This document shows, in pieces, positions 7,155 to 15,441 of a stretch of 64,000 nucleotides of DNA; the first letter of the stretch is position 1; the number at the start of each line of letters is the position of its first letter. This DNA comes from Endozoicomonas sp. 4G (GTDB lineage: Bacteria > Pseudomonadota > Gammaproteobacteria > Pseudomonadales > Endozoicomonadaceae), in contig NZ_CP082909.1 in assembly GCF_023822025.1 (NCBI RefSeq), positions 3,710,001-3,774,000 of the forward strand. Direction: 5' to 3'. Position numbers and translations under genes: made by a program. Below the pieces are notes generated by a model, which saw only the letters and a program-made list of their open reading frames with translations, did not search any database and was not told where the DNA came from.

Positions 7155-8186
7155 CTATTCTTTATCACCCTTCTTTCTTTTCTCGTTAAATGGCAGCTGG
7201 TTATACGCTTCCCTTTTTGGTCTCTGGTCGGCGGGCAGGTGTTTCCATTTGTGCATTTTCAGATTGCCCTTATGGTCGCTGCTGTAGTCGCAGCCCTCAT
7301 GGTCACACTGATGCCTCCTGAGTCTCTGGTCGGCAGGCAGGTGTTTCTGTTTGTGCACTTTCAGATTGCTCTTATGGTCGGTTCTATAGTCGCAGCCCTC
7401 ATGGTCACACTGATGCACCTTGGGTCTCTGGTGGGCAGGCAGGTGGGTCCGTTTGTGCACTTTCAGATTGCCGACCTGTTTCGTGCTGTAGTTGCAACCC
7501 TCATGATCACAATGGTGAACCTTGGTTCTCGTGGCTCTCTGGTTAGCAGGCAGGTGAGTCTGTTTATGCGTTCTCACGTAGCTCACCCGGTTAGTGCTGA
7601 AGTTGCAGCCCTCATGGTCACACCGGTGCACCCTGGGTCTCTGGTCGATAGGCAGGTGAGTCCATTTATGCGCTTTCAGATTACTCGACCGGTCGGTTCT
7701 GTAGTTGCAGTCCACATGGTCACACTGGTGCTTCCTGGGTCTCTGGTCGGCAGGAAGATGGGTCTCCTTGTGCTTTTTCAGACTCTTCACCAGATCGGTG
7801 CTGTAGTTGCAGCCCTTATGGCCACACTGGTGCATCCTGGATTTCCCGGGTCTCTGGTTGGTGCTGTCAGCAGGTAGGGTGATTTCCAGGTTGTTGGCAG
7901 AGTCCGCTTCTGTCACGCCCACCTCTGACTCCATGGATATTTCACTATCTGAAATAGGCTCCTGCTTAACCTTTTTCAGTTCCAGAGTCGTACAATACTG
8001 ACTGACTTCATTTAATACCCGAAAAGGATTAAGTGTCGTGTTTACATACTGAACATCGGATTGGGCATCAAATTCATCTTCGTCTGAATGATTGTCGCTT
8101 GAACGATTTTCCTGAGCGTGGCCATTAGAGCAATGCACAGAAAAGGCAATGGCTAAGGTCAAAATTAAAGGTTTTTTGGATAGCAA
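7155..8186 (-). CDS. Secreted C2H2 zinc-finger protein, copy 6 (minimal N-terminus)
   Basis: The protein has 343 residues. It has lost nearly all of the region between signal peptide and acidic tract: NGHAQEN runs directly into RSSDNHSDEDE. NPFRVLNEVSQYC and VKQEPISDSE (psi-K-x-E with Val) follow. Six fingers start at about residue 120. Finger 1 is CGHKGC, with Cys-x4-Cys kept, and finger 3 has Val in place of the helix Leu (SYVRTH). Two fingers end H-K-x-K-H rather than x-T-H. The bipartite tail is altered to KREAYNQLPFNEKRKK, weakening its first basic cluster. Confidence 0.93.
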   Translation of the reverse strand: MLSKKPLILTLAIAFSVHCSNGHAQENRSSDNHSDEDEFDAQSDVQYVNTTLNPFRVLNEVSQYCTTLELKKVKQEPISDSEISMESEVGVTEADSANNLEITLPADSTNQRPGKSRMHQCGHKGCNYSTDLVKSLKKHKETHLPADQRPRKHQCDHVDCNYRTDRSSNLKAHKWTHLPIDQRPRVHRCDHEGCNFSTNRVSYVRTHKQTHLPANQRATRTKVHHCDHEGCNYSTKQVGNLKVHKRTHLPAHQRPKVHQCDHEGCDYRTDHKSNLKVHKQKHLPADQRLRRHQCDHEGCDYSSDHKGNLKMHKWKHLPADQRPKREAYNQLPFNEKRKKGDKE

Positions 8187-8261
8187 GGCTTGGCTTCTCA
8201 GTCGTTGAACTGTTTATTTGAAAATCAGGTTAGTCAAAATCTGAAGAGAGGCCGGAGGTTT

Positions 8262-9887
8262 CTATTCTTTATCACCCTTTTTTCTTTTCTCGTCAGGTAG
8301 CGGCTGGTCATACGCTTTTCTTTTGAGTCCCTGGTTGGCAGGCAAGTGGGTCTGTTTGTGCCTTTTCAGATGGCTCGCCCGGTCGGTGCTGTAGTTGCAG
8401 CCCTCATGATCACAGTGGTGCCCTTTAGGTCTCAGGTTGGCAGGCAAGTGGGTCTGTTGGTGCTTTTTCAGATTGCTCAGACAGTCAGTTCTGTAGCCGC
8501 AGCCCTCATAGTGACACTGGTGCATCCTGACTCTCTGGTCGTCAGGCAGGTGAGTCTGTTTGTGCTTTTTCAGATGGCCCACTTGGTTGGTGCTGTAGTC
8601 GCAGCCCTCATGGTCACACTGGTGCGTCCTGAGTCTCTGGTCATCAGGCAGGTGGGTCTGTTTGTGCATGTTCAGATTACCCATTTGGTCAGTACTGTAG
8701 TTGCAGCCCTCATGGTCACACTGATGCACCTTAGGTCTCTTGGGTTTTTGGTCAGCGGGCAGGTGGATCTGCTTGTGCCTTTTCAGATGGTTCTTATAGC
8801 AGGTGCTGTAGTCGCAGCCCTCATGGTCACATGGGTACATCCTGGGTTTCTTGTGTCTCTGGTCGGCAGGCAGGTGAGTCTGTTTGTGCTTTTTCAGATC
8901 GCTTGTCCACTTGCTGCTGTAGTCGCAGCCCTCATGGTCACAATGATGCGCCTTGGCTTTCACAGGTCTCTGGTCGGCAGGCAGGTGGATCTGTTTGTGC
9001 GTTTTCAGATTGCCCGCCCGGTCGCTGATGTAGTTGCAGCCTTCGTGGTCACACTGGTGCAACTTGGGCCTTTTGAGCCTCTTGGGTCTCTGGTCGGCAG
9101 CCAGGTGGGTATATTTGTGTATTTTCAGATTGCCCGGATACTCGGTGCAGTAGTTGCAGCCCTCATGGTCACACTGGTGCACCTTGGGTCTTTTGGGTCT
9201 CTGATCGGCAGGCAAGTGGATTTGTTTGTGCCTTTTCAGATTGCAGGCCTGGTCGCTGCTGTAATTGCAGCCCTCGTGGTCGCACCGGTGCAACTCGGGA
9301 TTTTTAGGTCTCTTGGGTCTCTTGGGTCTCTGGTCGGCAGGCAGGTGAGTCTGTTTGTGCATTTTCGGAGCAGGTATTCCACTCTCTGAAATGGGCTCCT
9401 GCTGAATCATTTCCAGTCTCAGACTCGAACAATACTGACTGATTTCGTTTAATGCCCGAAAAGGATCAGCTGTCGTGTTTGCACACTGAACATCAGTTTC
9501 GGTATCCGTTTCGTCTTCGTCAGAATGGTTATCGCTGTTTTCATCAGAGGTGCTGCTGTCTTCATTGCCACTGTCTTCGCTGTCGGCACTATCATCAGAG
9601 GCCGCCCGGCTGTAAACCTTAGCTTTGACGACAGAGTCAGGAAAAAAGCAATAGCAAGTGTCTGGCGTTAAGAGGATGTCATCACCTAAGCAAACTTGTG
9701 GCATGTCGCTGTGGTTCGCCTCAGATTCTTGTTTCAACTCCCACCATTCAATGGTCTCGCTGTCTTCTTCTGGTTCCGGCAGCAAGAGCAAAGGCACACT
9801 ATTTTCCTGAGCGTGGCCATTAGAACTATGCACAGAGAAGGCCATAGCCAGGATCAAAATCAAAATCAATGGTTTTTTGGATAGCAA
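8262..9887 (-). CDS. Secreted C2H2 zinc-finger protein, copy 7
   Basis: The protein has 541 residues. It shares with copies 8-12 the N-terminus NSVPLLLLPEPEE, ETIEWWELKQESEA, DMPQVCLGDDILLTP and a YCFFPDSV-type segment. The leader is two residues longer than usual (LILILILAMAF, from an in-frame ATCAAA duplication). The acidic tract reads DDSADSEDSGNEDSSTSDENSD. The SUMO-like site is IQQE, so the Lys is lost. Nine fingers run from about residue 210; fingers 3-7 match fingers 1-5 of copy 8 in order, showing a shared block. Finger 8 has CHYEGC. The tail is KRKAYDQPLPDEKRKK. Confidence 0.94.
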   Translation of the reverse strand: MLSKKPLILILILAMAFSVHSSNGHAQENSVPLLLLPEPEEDSETIEWWELKQESEANHSDMPQVCLGDDILLTPDTCYCFFPDSVVKAKVYSRAASDDSADSEDSGNEDSSTSDENSDNHSDEDETDTETDVQCANTTADPFRALNEISQYCSSLRLEMIQQEPISESGIPAPKMHKQTHLPADQRPKRPKRPKNPELHRCDHEGCNYSSDQACNLKRHKQIHLPADQRPKRPKVHQCDHEGCNYCTEYPGNLKIHKYTHLAADQRPKRLKRPKLHQCDHEGCNYISDRAGNLKTHKQIHLPADQRPVKAKAHHCDHEGCDYSSKWTSDLKKHKQTHLPADQRHKKPRMYPCDHEGCDYSTCYKNHLKRHKQIHLPADQKPKRPKVHQCDHEGCNYSTDQMGNLNMHKQTHLPDDQRLRTHQCDHEGCDYSTNQVGHLKKHKQTHLPDDQRVRMHQCHYEGCGYRTDCLSNLKKHQQTHLPANLRPKGHHCDHEGCNYSTDRASHLKRHKQTHLPANQGLKRKAYDQPLPDEKRKKGDKE

Positions 9888-9889
9888 GG

Positions 9890-9930
9890 TCTGGCTTCCC
9901 AGTCGTTGAACTGTTTATTGGGAAATCAGG
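9890..9930 (-). promoter_or_regulatory. Conserved spacer hairpin before copy 7 (99-bp spacer class)
   Basis: On the plus strand TCTGGCTTCCCA (9890-9901) faces TGGGAAATCAGG (9919-9930). In the transcript the pairs include one G-U wobble and one A-C mismatch. In spacers where the wobble U has become C (e.g. before copy 15) the pair becomes C-G, which favours a selected structure. Confidence 0.6.
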
Positions 9931-9986
9931 TTAGTCAAAATCTGTAGAGAAGCCGGAAGTTTCATTGGGGCAGGTTGGGAGGCGGA

Positions 9987-12053
9987 TTATTCTTTATCAC
10001 TCTTCTTTCTTCTCTTGTTAGATGACGGCTGGTCATGGGCTTTTCTTTTGAGTCTTTCGGGTCTTTGGTCGGCAGGCAGGTGAGTCTGTTTGTGCGTTTT
10101 CAGATTACTCATTTGGTAGGAACTGTAGTTGCAGCCCTCATGGTCACATTGGTGCACCTTGGGCCTTTCGGGTCTCTGGTCGGCAGGCAGGTGGATCTGC
10201 TTGTGCCTTTTCAGATAGGCAACCAGGTCGGTGCTGTAGTTGCAGCCCTCATGGTCACACTGGTGCAGCTTGGGTCTCTGCTCGGCAGGCAAGTGGGTAT
10301 ACTTGTGTTTTTTCAGACTGTTCGTCACGTCGGTTCTGTAGCTGCAGCCCTCATGGTCACACTGGTGCACCTTGGGCCTTTCGGGTCTCTGGTCGGCAGG
10401 CAGGTGGATCTGCTTGTGCCTTTTCAGATCGGCAACCAGGTCGGTACTGTAGTTGCAGCTCTCATGGTCACACTGTTGCAGCTTGGGTCTCTGCTCGGCG
10501 GGCAAGTGGGTATACTTGTGCTTTTTCAGACTGCTCGTCACGTCGGTTCTGTAGCTGCAGCCCTCATGGTCACACTGGTGCACCTTGGGTCTCTGGTCGG
10601 CAGGCAGGTGGGTCTGTTTGTGCGCTTTCAGATTGCTCTTGTATTCGGTGCTGTAGTTGCAACCCTCATGGTCACACTGGTGCGCCTTGGGTATCGTGGA
10701 TCTCTGGTCGGCAGGCAGGTGGGTCTGTTGGTGCTTTTTCAGATTGCTCTTGTGTTCGGTGCTGTAGTTGCAACCCTCATGGTCACACTGGTGCGCCTTA
10801 GGTATCGTGTGTCTCTGGTCGGCAGGCAAGTGGGTCTGTTGGTGCTTTTTCAGACTGCTCGCCACGTTGGTTCTGTAGCTGCAGCCCTCATGGTCACACT
10901 GGTGCACCTTGGGTCTCTGGTCGTCAGGCAGGTGAGTCTGTTTGTGCTTTTTCAGATGGCCCACTTGGTTGGTTCTGTAGTCGCAGCCCTCATGGTCACA
11001 CTTGTGCGTCCTGAGTCTCTGGTCGTCAGGCAGGTGAGTCTGTTTGTGCATGTTCAGATTACTCATTTGGTAAGTGCTGTAGTTGCAGCCCTCATGGTCA
11101 CACTGATGCACCTTAGGTCTCTTGGTTTTTTGGTCCGCAGGCAGGTGGATCTGCTTGTGCCTTTTCAGATGGCTCTTATAGCTGGAGCTGTAGTCGCAGC
11201 CCTCGTGGTCACACTCGTGCACCTTGGGTTGCACAGGTCTCTGGTCGGCAGGCAGGTGAGTCTGTTTGTGCTTTTTCAGATCGTTTGTCCACTTGCTGCT
11301 GTAGTCGCAGCCCTCATGGTCACAATGATGCGCCTTGGCTTTCACAGGTCTCTGGTCGGCAGGCAGGTGGATCTGTTTGTGCGTTTTCAGATTACCCGCC
11401 CGGTCGCTGATGTAGTTGCAACCCTCGTGGTCACACTGGTGCAACTTGGGTCTTTTGGGCCTTTTGGGTCTCTGGTCGGCAGGCAGGTGAGTCTGTTTGT
11501 GCGTTTTCGAAGTGGGTATTTCACTGTCTGAAATGGGCTCCTGCTGAATCATTTCTAGTCTCAGAATCGAACAATACTGACTGATTTCGTTTAATGCCCG
11601 AAAAGGATCAGCTGTCGTGCTTGCAAACTGAACATCAGTTTCGGTATCCGTTTCGTCTTCGTCAGAATGGTCATCACTGTTTTCATCAGAGGTGCCGCTG
11701 TCTTCGCTGCCGCTGTCTTCACTGCCACTGTCTTCGCTGCCGGCACTATCATCAGAATCATCAGAGGCTGCCCGAAGGTAAGCCTTAGCTTCGACGCCAG
11801 GGTCAGGAGAAAAGCAATAGCAAGTGTCTGGCGTTAAGAGGATGTCATCACCTAAGCAAACTTGTGGCATGTCGCTGTGGCTCGCCTCAGATTCTTGTTT
11901 CAACTCCCACCATTCAATGGTCTCGCTGCCTTCTTCTGGTTCCGGTAGCAAGAGCAAAGGCACACTATTTTCCTGAGCGTGGCCATTAGAACTATGCACA
12001 GAGAAGGCCATGGCCAGGATCAAAATCAAAATCAATGGTTTTTTGGATAGCAA
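9987..12053 (-). CDS. Secreted C2H2 zinc-finger protein, copy 8 (13 fingers)
   Basis: The protein has 688 residues. The N-terminus is nearly the same as copy 7 (LILILILAMAF leader, LLLLPEPEEGSETIEWWELK, CLGDDILLTP), but has the YCFSPDPGVEAKAYLRAAS segment. The acidic tract has three GSEDS units. The site is IQQE. Thirteen fingers run from about residue 210. Internal duplication is plain: fingers 7 and 8 share the linker THLPADQR-TIPKA and near-equal sequence, and the pair 9-10 (RTDVTSSLKKH, STDLVADLKRH) is repeated as 11-12. Finger 10 reads CDHESC. The tail KRKAHDQPSSNKRRKK keeps both basic clusters. The MITE lies in its upstream spacer. Confidence 0.94.
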   Translation of the reverse strand: MLSKKPLILILILAMAFSVHSSNGHAQENSVPLLLLPEPEEGSETIEWWELKQESEASHSDMPQVCLGDDILLTPDTCYCFSPDPGVEAKAYLRAASDDSDDSAGSEDSGSEDSGSEDSGTSDENSDDHSDEDETDTETDVQFASTTADPFRALNEISQYCSILRLEMIQQEPISDSEIPTSKTHKQTHLPADQRPKRPKRPKLHQCDHEGCNYISDRAGNLKTHKQIHLPADQRPVKAKAHHCDHEGCDYSSKWTNDLKKHKQTHLPADQRPVQPKVHECDHEGCDYSSSYKSHLKRHKQIHLPADQKTKRPKVHQCDHEGCNYSTYQMSNLNMHKQTHLPDDQRLRTHKCDHEGCDYRTNQVGHLKKHKQTHLPDDQRPKVHQCDHEGCSYRTNVASSLKKHQQTHLPADQRHTIPKAHQCDHEGCNYSTEHKSNLKKHQQTHLPADQRSTIPKAHQCDHEGCNYSTEYKSNLKAHKQTHLPADQRPKVHQCDHEGCSYRTDVTSSLKKHKYTHLPAEQRPKLQQCDHESCNYSTDLVADLKRHKQIHLPADQRPERPKVHQCDHEGCSYRTDVTNSLKKHKYTHLPAEQRPKLHQCDHEGCNYSTDLVAYLKRHKQIHLPADQRPERPKVHQCDHEGCNYSSYQMSNLKTHKQTHLPADQRPERLKRKAHDQPSSNKRRKKSDKE

Positions 12054-12140
12054 GGACTGGCTTCCCGGTCGTTGAACTGTTTATTGGGAAATCAGGTTAG
12101 TCAAAATCTGTAGAGAAGCCGGAAGTTTCTTTGGGCCAGG

Positions 12141-12306
12141 CTAGGAGCCTGACCGAGAATAGCGCCCGTAGCGAGGACGGCAGAAAATTGAGGATGAAAA
12201 TTCGGTTTTGTGAGGAGAATAGCTAGCTATTTGACGAACAAAAGCGGATTTTCAGACCAATTTGCTGCCGCCGCAGTAGGGCAGCTATTCTCGGTCAGGC
12301 TCCTAG
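12141..12306. mobile_element. MITE-like palindromic element with CTAG target duplication
   Basis: Perfect inverted ends GAGCCTGACCGAGAATAGC lie at 12145-12163 and 12284-12302, each bordered outside by CTAG (12141-12144 and 12303-12306). Most of the 158-bp interior is an imperfect palindrome centred on AATAGCTAGCTATT near 12220. No coding sequence is present. The spacer here is 261 bp; subtracting the element and one CTAG copy leaves exactly 99 bp, the family standard, so this is a clean insertion. The empty site in other spacers reads TTGG where this one reads CTAG. A CTAG duplication would suit an IS5-type transposase, but that assignment is a guess. Confidence 0.9.
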
Positions 12307-12314
12307 GAGGCGGA

Positions 12315-13901
12315 TTATTCTTTATCACTCTTCTTTCTTTTCTTGTTAGATGGCGGCTGGTCATGGGCTTTTCTTTTGAGTCTTTCGGGTCTTTGGTCGG
12401 CAGGCAGGTGAGTCTGTTTGTGCTTTTTCAGATTGTCCTTCCGGTCGCTGCTGTAGTCGCAGCCCTCATGTTCACACTGATGCACCTTAGGCCTTTCGGG
12501 TCTCTGGTCGGCAGACAGGTGAGTCTGTTTGTGCTTTTTCAGATTGTCCTTCCGGTCGCTGCTGTAGTCGCAGCCCTCATGTTCACAGTGATGCACCCTG
12601 GCTCTCTGATCAGCAGACAGGTGGCTCTGTTTGTGCCTTGTCAGATCGTGCGCCCGGTCGGTTCTGTAGTTACAGCCCTCATGGTCACACTGGTGTACCT
12701 TAGGTCTCTTGGGTCTCTGTTGAGCAGGCAGATGGATCTGTTTGTGCTTTTTCAGGTTTTCAATCCGGTTGGTGCGGTAGCTGCAGCCCTCATGGCCACA
12801 CTGGTGCACCTTGGGTCTTTGGTCGGCAGGCAGGTGGATCCGTTTGTGCTTTTTTAGATCACTGGCCCACTTGCTGCGGTAGTCACAGCCCTTATGGTCA
12901 CACCGGTGCACCTTGGGTCTCTGGTCGGCAGGCAGGTGGATCTGCTTGTGCCTTTTCAGGTAGGCAACCAGGTAGGTGCTGTGATTACAGCCCTCATGGT
13001 CACACTGGTACACCTTGGGTCTCTGCTCGGCAGGCAAGTGCGTATACTTGTGCTTTTTCAGACTGCTCGTCACGTCGGTTCTGTAGCTGCAGCCCTCATG
13101 GTCACACTGGTACACCTTGGGTCTCTGGTCGACAGGCAGGTGGGTCTGTTTGTGCGTTTTCAGATTACTCTTGTGTTCGGTGCTGTAGTTGCAACCCTTA
13201 TGGTCACACTGGTGCGCCTTGGGTATCTTGGGTCTCTGGTCGGCAGGCAGGTGGGTATACTTGTGCTTTTTCAGATTGCCGGGATAGTCGGTGCTGTAGT
13301 TGCAGCCCTCATGGTCACACTGGTGCACTTTGGGTCTCTTGGGTTTCTGGTCGACAGGCAAGTGGTTCTGTTTGTGCGTTTTCGGAGCAGGTATTCCACT
13401 GCCTGAAATGGATTCCTGCTGAATTATTTCCTGTCTCAGAGTCGAACAATACTGACTGATTTCGTTTAGTGCCCGAAAAGGATCAACTGTCGTGTTTGCG
13501 CACTGAACCTCTGTTTCGGAATCCGTTTCGTCTTCGTCAGAATGGTCATCGCTGTTTTCATCAGAGGTGCCGCTGTCTTCACTGCCACTGTCTTCGCTGT
13601 CGGCACTATCATCATCAGAGACTGCCCGGCTGTGAGCCTTGCCTTTGACGACAGAGTCAGGAAAAAAGCAATAGCAAGTGTCTGGCGTTAAGAGGATGTC
13701 ATCACCTAAGCAAACTTGTGGCATGTCGCTGTGGTTCGCCTCAGATGCTTGTTTCAACTCCCACCATTCAATGGTCTCGCTGCCTTCTTCTGGTTCCGGT
13801 AGCAAGAGCAAAGGCACACTATTTTCCTGAGCATGGCCATTAGAACAATGCACAGAAAAGGCAATGGCCAAGATCAAAATCGATGTTTTTTTGGATAGCA
13901 A
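12315..13901 (-). CDS. Secreted C2H2 zinc-finger protein, copy 9
   Basis: The protein has 528 residues. The leader is KKTSILILAIAFSVHC, shared with copies 10-12. Modules follow in the copy 7 order, with YCFFPDSVVKGKAHSRAVS. The site IQQE lacks the Lys. Nine fingers run from about residue 195. Fingers 8 and 9 have identical finger helices (SSDRKDNLKKH) and both read CEHEGC, a recent single-finger duplication. Finger 4 is CNHSTY, with the usual Tyr replaced by His. The tail is KRKAHDQPPSNKKRKK. The MITE sits 8 bp beyond its TGA stop. Confidence 0.94.
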   Translation of the reverse strand: MLSKKTSILILAIAFSVHCSNGHAQENSVPLLLLPEPEEGSETIEWWELKQASEANHSDMPQVCLGDDILLTPDTCYCFFPDSVVKGKAHSRAVSDDDSADSEDSGSEDSGTSDENSDDHSDEDETDSETEVQCANTTVDPFRALNEISQYCSTLRQEIIQQESISGSGIPAPKTHKQNHLPVDQKPKRPKVHQCDHEGCNYSTDYPGNLKKHKYTHLPADQRPKIPKAHQCDHKGCNYSTEHKSNLKTHKQTHLPVDQRPKVYQCDHEGCSYRTDVTSSLKKHKYTHLPAEQRPKVYQCDHEGCNHSTYLVAYLKRHKQIHLPADQRPKVHRCDHKGCDYRSKWASDLKKHKRIHLPADQRPKVHQCGHEGCSYRTNRIENLKKHKQIHLPAQQRPKRPKVHQCDHEGCNYRTDRAHDLTRHKQSHLSADQRARVHHCEHEGCDYSSDRKDNLKKHKQTHLSADQRPERPKVHQCEHEGCDYSSDRKDNLKKHKQTHLPADQRPERLKRKAHDQPPSNKKRKKSDKE

Positions 13902-13998
13902 GGACTGGCTTCCCGGTCGTTGAACTGTTTATTGGAAAATCAGGTTAGTCAAAATCCGGAGAGAGGTCGGAGATTTCTTTGAGGCAGGTTGGAGAGGA

Positions 13999-15342
13999 TC
14001 ATTCTTTATCAACCTTCTTTCTTTTCTCGTTAGAGGGTAGCTGATCACACGCTTTCCTCTTCACTCTCCTGGGTCTTTGGTCGGCAGGCAGGTGAGTCTG
14101 TTTGTGCCTTTTCAGATCGTACGCCCGGACGCAGCTGAAGTCGCAGCCCTCATGGTCACACTGGTGCACCTTGGGTCTTTTGGGTCTCTGGTCGGCAGGC
14201 ATGTGGGTCTGTTTGTGCCTTTGCAGGCTACCAATGCGGTCAGTGCTGAAGTTGCAGCCCTCATAGCGACAATGACACTCTCTAGGTCTCTGGTCGGCAG
14301 GCAGGTGGATCCGTTTGTGCTTTTTTAGATCACTGGCCCACTTGCTGCGGTAGTCACAACCCTCATGGTCACACTGGTACGCCTTGGGTATCGTGGGTCT
14401 CTGGTTGGCAGGCAGGTGGGTCTGTTTGTGCCTTTTCAGATGGGTAGGCAGATCGGTGCTGTAGTTGCAGTTCTCATGGTCACACTGGTGCAGTTTGGGT
14501 CTCTGGTTGGCAGGCAGGTGGGTCTTTTTGTGCTTTTTCAGACTGCCCGGCAGGTCGGTTCTGTGGTTGCAGCCCTCATGGTCACACTGGTGCACCTTGA
14601 GTCTCTGCTCAGCTGGCAGATGGGTCTGCTTGTGCTTTTTCAGATTGCAAGCAAAATTGGTACTGTAGTTGCATCCCTCATGGTCACAGTGGTGCACCTT
14701 AGTTCTCCGGTCAGCAGACAGGTGGATCTGTTTGTGTTTTTTTAGATCACTGGCCCACTTGCTGCTGTAGTCACAACCCTCGTGGTCACACTTGTGCGCC
14801 TTGGGTATCGTGGGTCTCTGGTCGGCAGGCAGATGGGTCTGTTTGTGCCTTTTCAGATGGCTCTTTTGGTCGCTGCTGTAGTTGCACCCCCCATGGTCAC
14901 ACTGGTGCGCCTTGGGTATCGTGGGTCTCTGGTTGGCAGGCAGGTGGGTTTGTTTGTGCGTTTTCGGAGTAGGTATTTCACTGTCTGAAATGGATTCCTG
15001 CTGAATTATTTCCCGTCTCAGAGTCGAACAATACTGACTGATTTCGTTTAGTGCCCGAAAAGGGTCAACTGTCGTGTTTTCGCCCTGAACCTCTGTTTCG
15101 GAATCCGTTTCGTCTTCGTCAGAGTGGTCATCGCTGTTTTCATCAGAGGTGCCGCTGTCTTCACTGCCACTGTCGTTTTCCTCGGGTTCTTGCTGCAACT
15201 CCCACCATTCAATGGTCTCGCTGCCTTCTTCTGATTCCGGTAGCAAGAGCAAAGGCACACTATTTTCCTGAGCATGGCCATTAGAACAATGCACAGAAAA
15301 GGCAATGGCCAAGATCAAAATCGATGTTTTTTTGGATAGCAA
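13999..15342 (-). CDS. Secreted C2H2 zinc-finger protein, copy 10
   Basis: The protein has 447 residues. Relative to copy 9 it lacks the DMPQVCLGDDILLTP/YCFF segment: ETIEWWELQQEPEEN passes directly into DSGSEDSGTSDENSDDHSDEDE, so this is an internal deletion of about 60 codons. Site IQQE. Eight fingers run from about residue 150. Fingers 2 and 6 are copies of the SKWASDLKKH finger. Finger 7 (CHCRYEGCNFSTDRIGSLQRH) is divergent, and finger 8 (SCVRAYDLKRH) is shared with copy 11. The linker TIPKA links it to copy 8. The tail is KRKACDQLPSNEKRKK. Confidence 0.94.
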   Translation of the reverse strand: MLSKKTSILILAIAFSVHCSNGHAQENSVPLLLLPESEEGSETIEWWELQQEPEENDSGSEDSGTSDENSDDHSDEDETDSETEVQGENTTVDPFRALNEISQYCSTLRREIIQQESISDSEIPTPKTHKQTHLPANQRPTIPKAHQCDHGGCNYSSDQKSHLKRHKQTHLPADQRPTIPKAHKCDHEGCDYSSKWASDLKKHKQIHLSADRRTKVHHCDHEGCNYSTNFACNLKKHKQTHLPAEQRLKVHQCDHEGCNHRTDLPGSLKKHKKTHLPANQRPKLHQCDHENCNYSTDLPTHLKRHKQTHLPANQRPTIPKAYQCDHEGCDYRSKWASDLKKHKRIHLPADQRPRECHCRYEGCNFSTDRIGSLQRHKQTHMPADQRPKRPKVHQCDHEGCDFSCVRAYDLKRHKQTHLPADQRPRRVKRKACDQLPSNEKRKKVDKE

Positions 15343-15441
15343 GGACTGGCTTCCCGGTCATTGAACTGTTTATTGGAAAATCAGGTTAGTCAAAATCCGG
15401 AGAGAGGTCGGAGATTTCTTTGAAGCAGGTTGGGAGGTGGA

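Noticed and set aside
9888-9986. Integron cassette array with attC sites in the spacers
   Set aside because: Spacers have an imperfect inverted repeat, but no recognisable attC core pair (GTTRRRY with RYYYAAC) and no integrase, and all genes belong to one family. Tandem duplication explains the data.
10035-11531. Very long plus-strand open frames (up to 498 codons) opposite the finger regions, encoding hydrophobic repeats such as VGRQVGLFVPFQIA
   Set aside because: They are mirror frames of the finger and linker codons. They start and stop with no relation to conserved signals, repeat with the finger period, and vanish outside the finger regions. The minus-strand frame has the zinc ligands, leader and tail.
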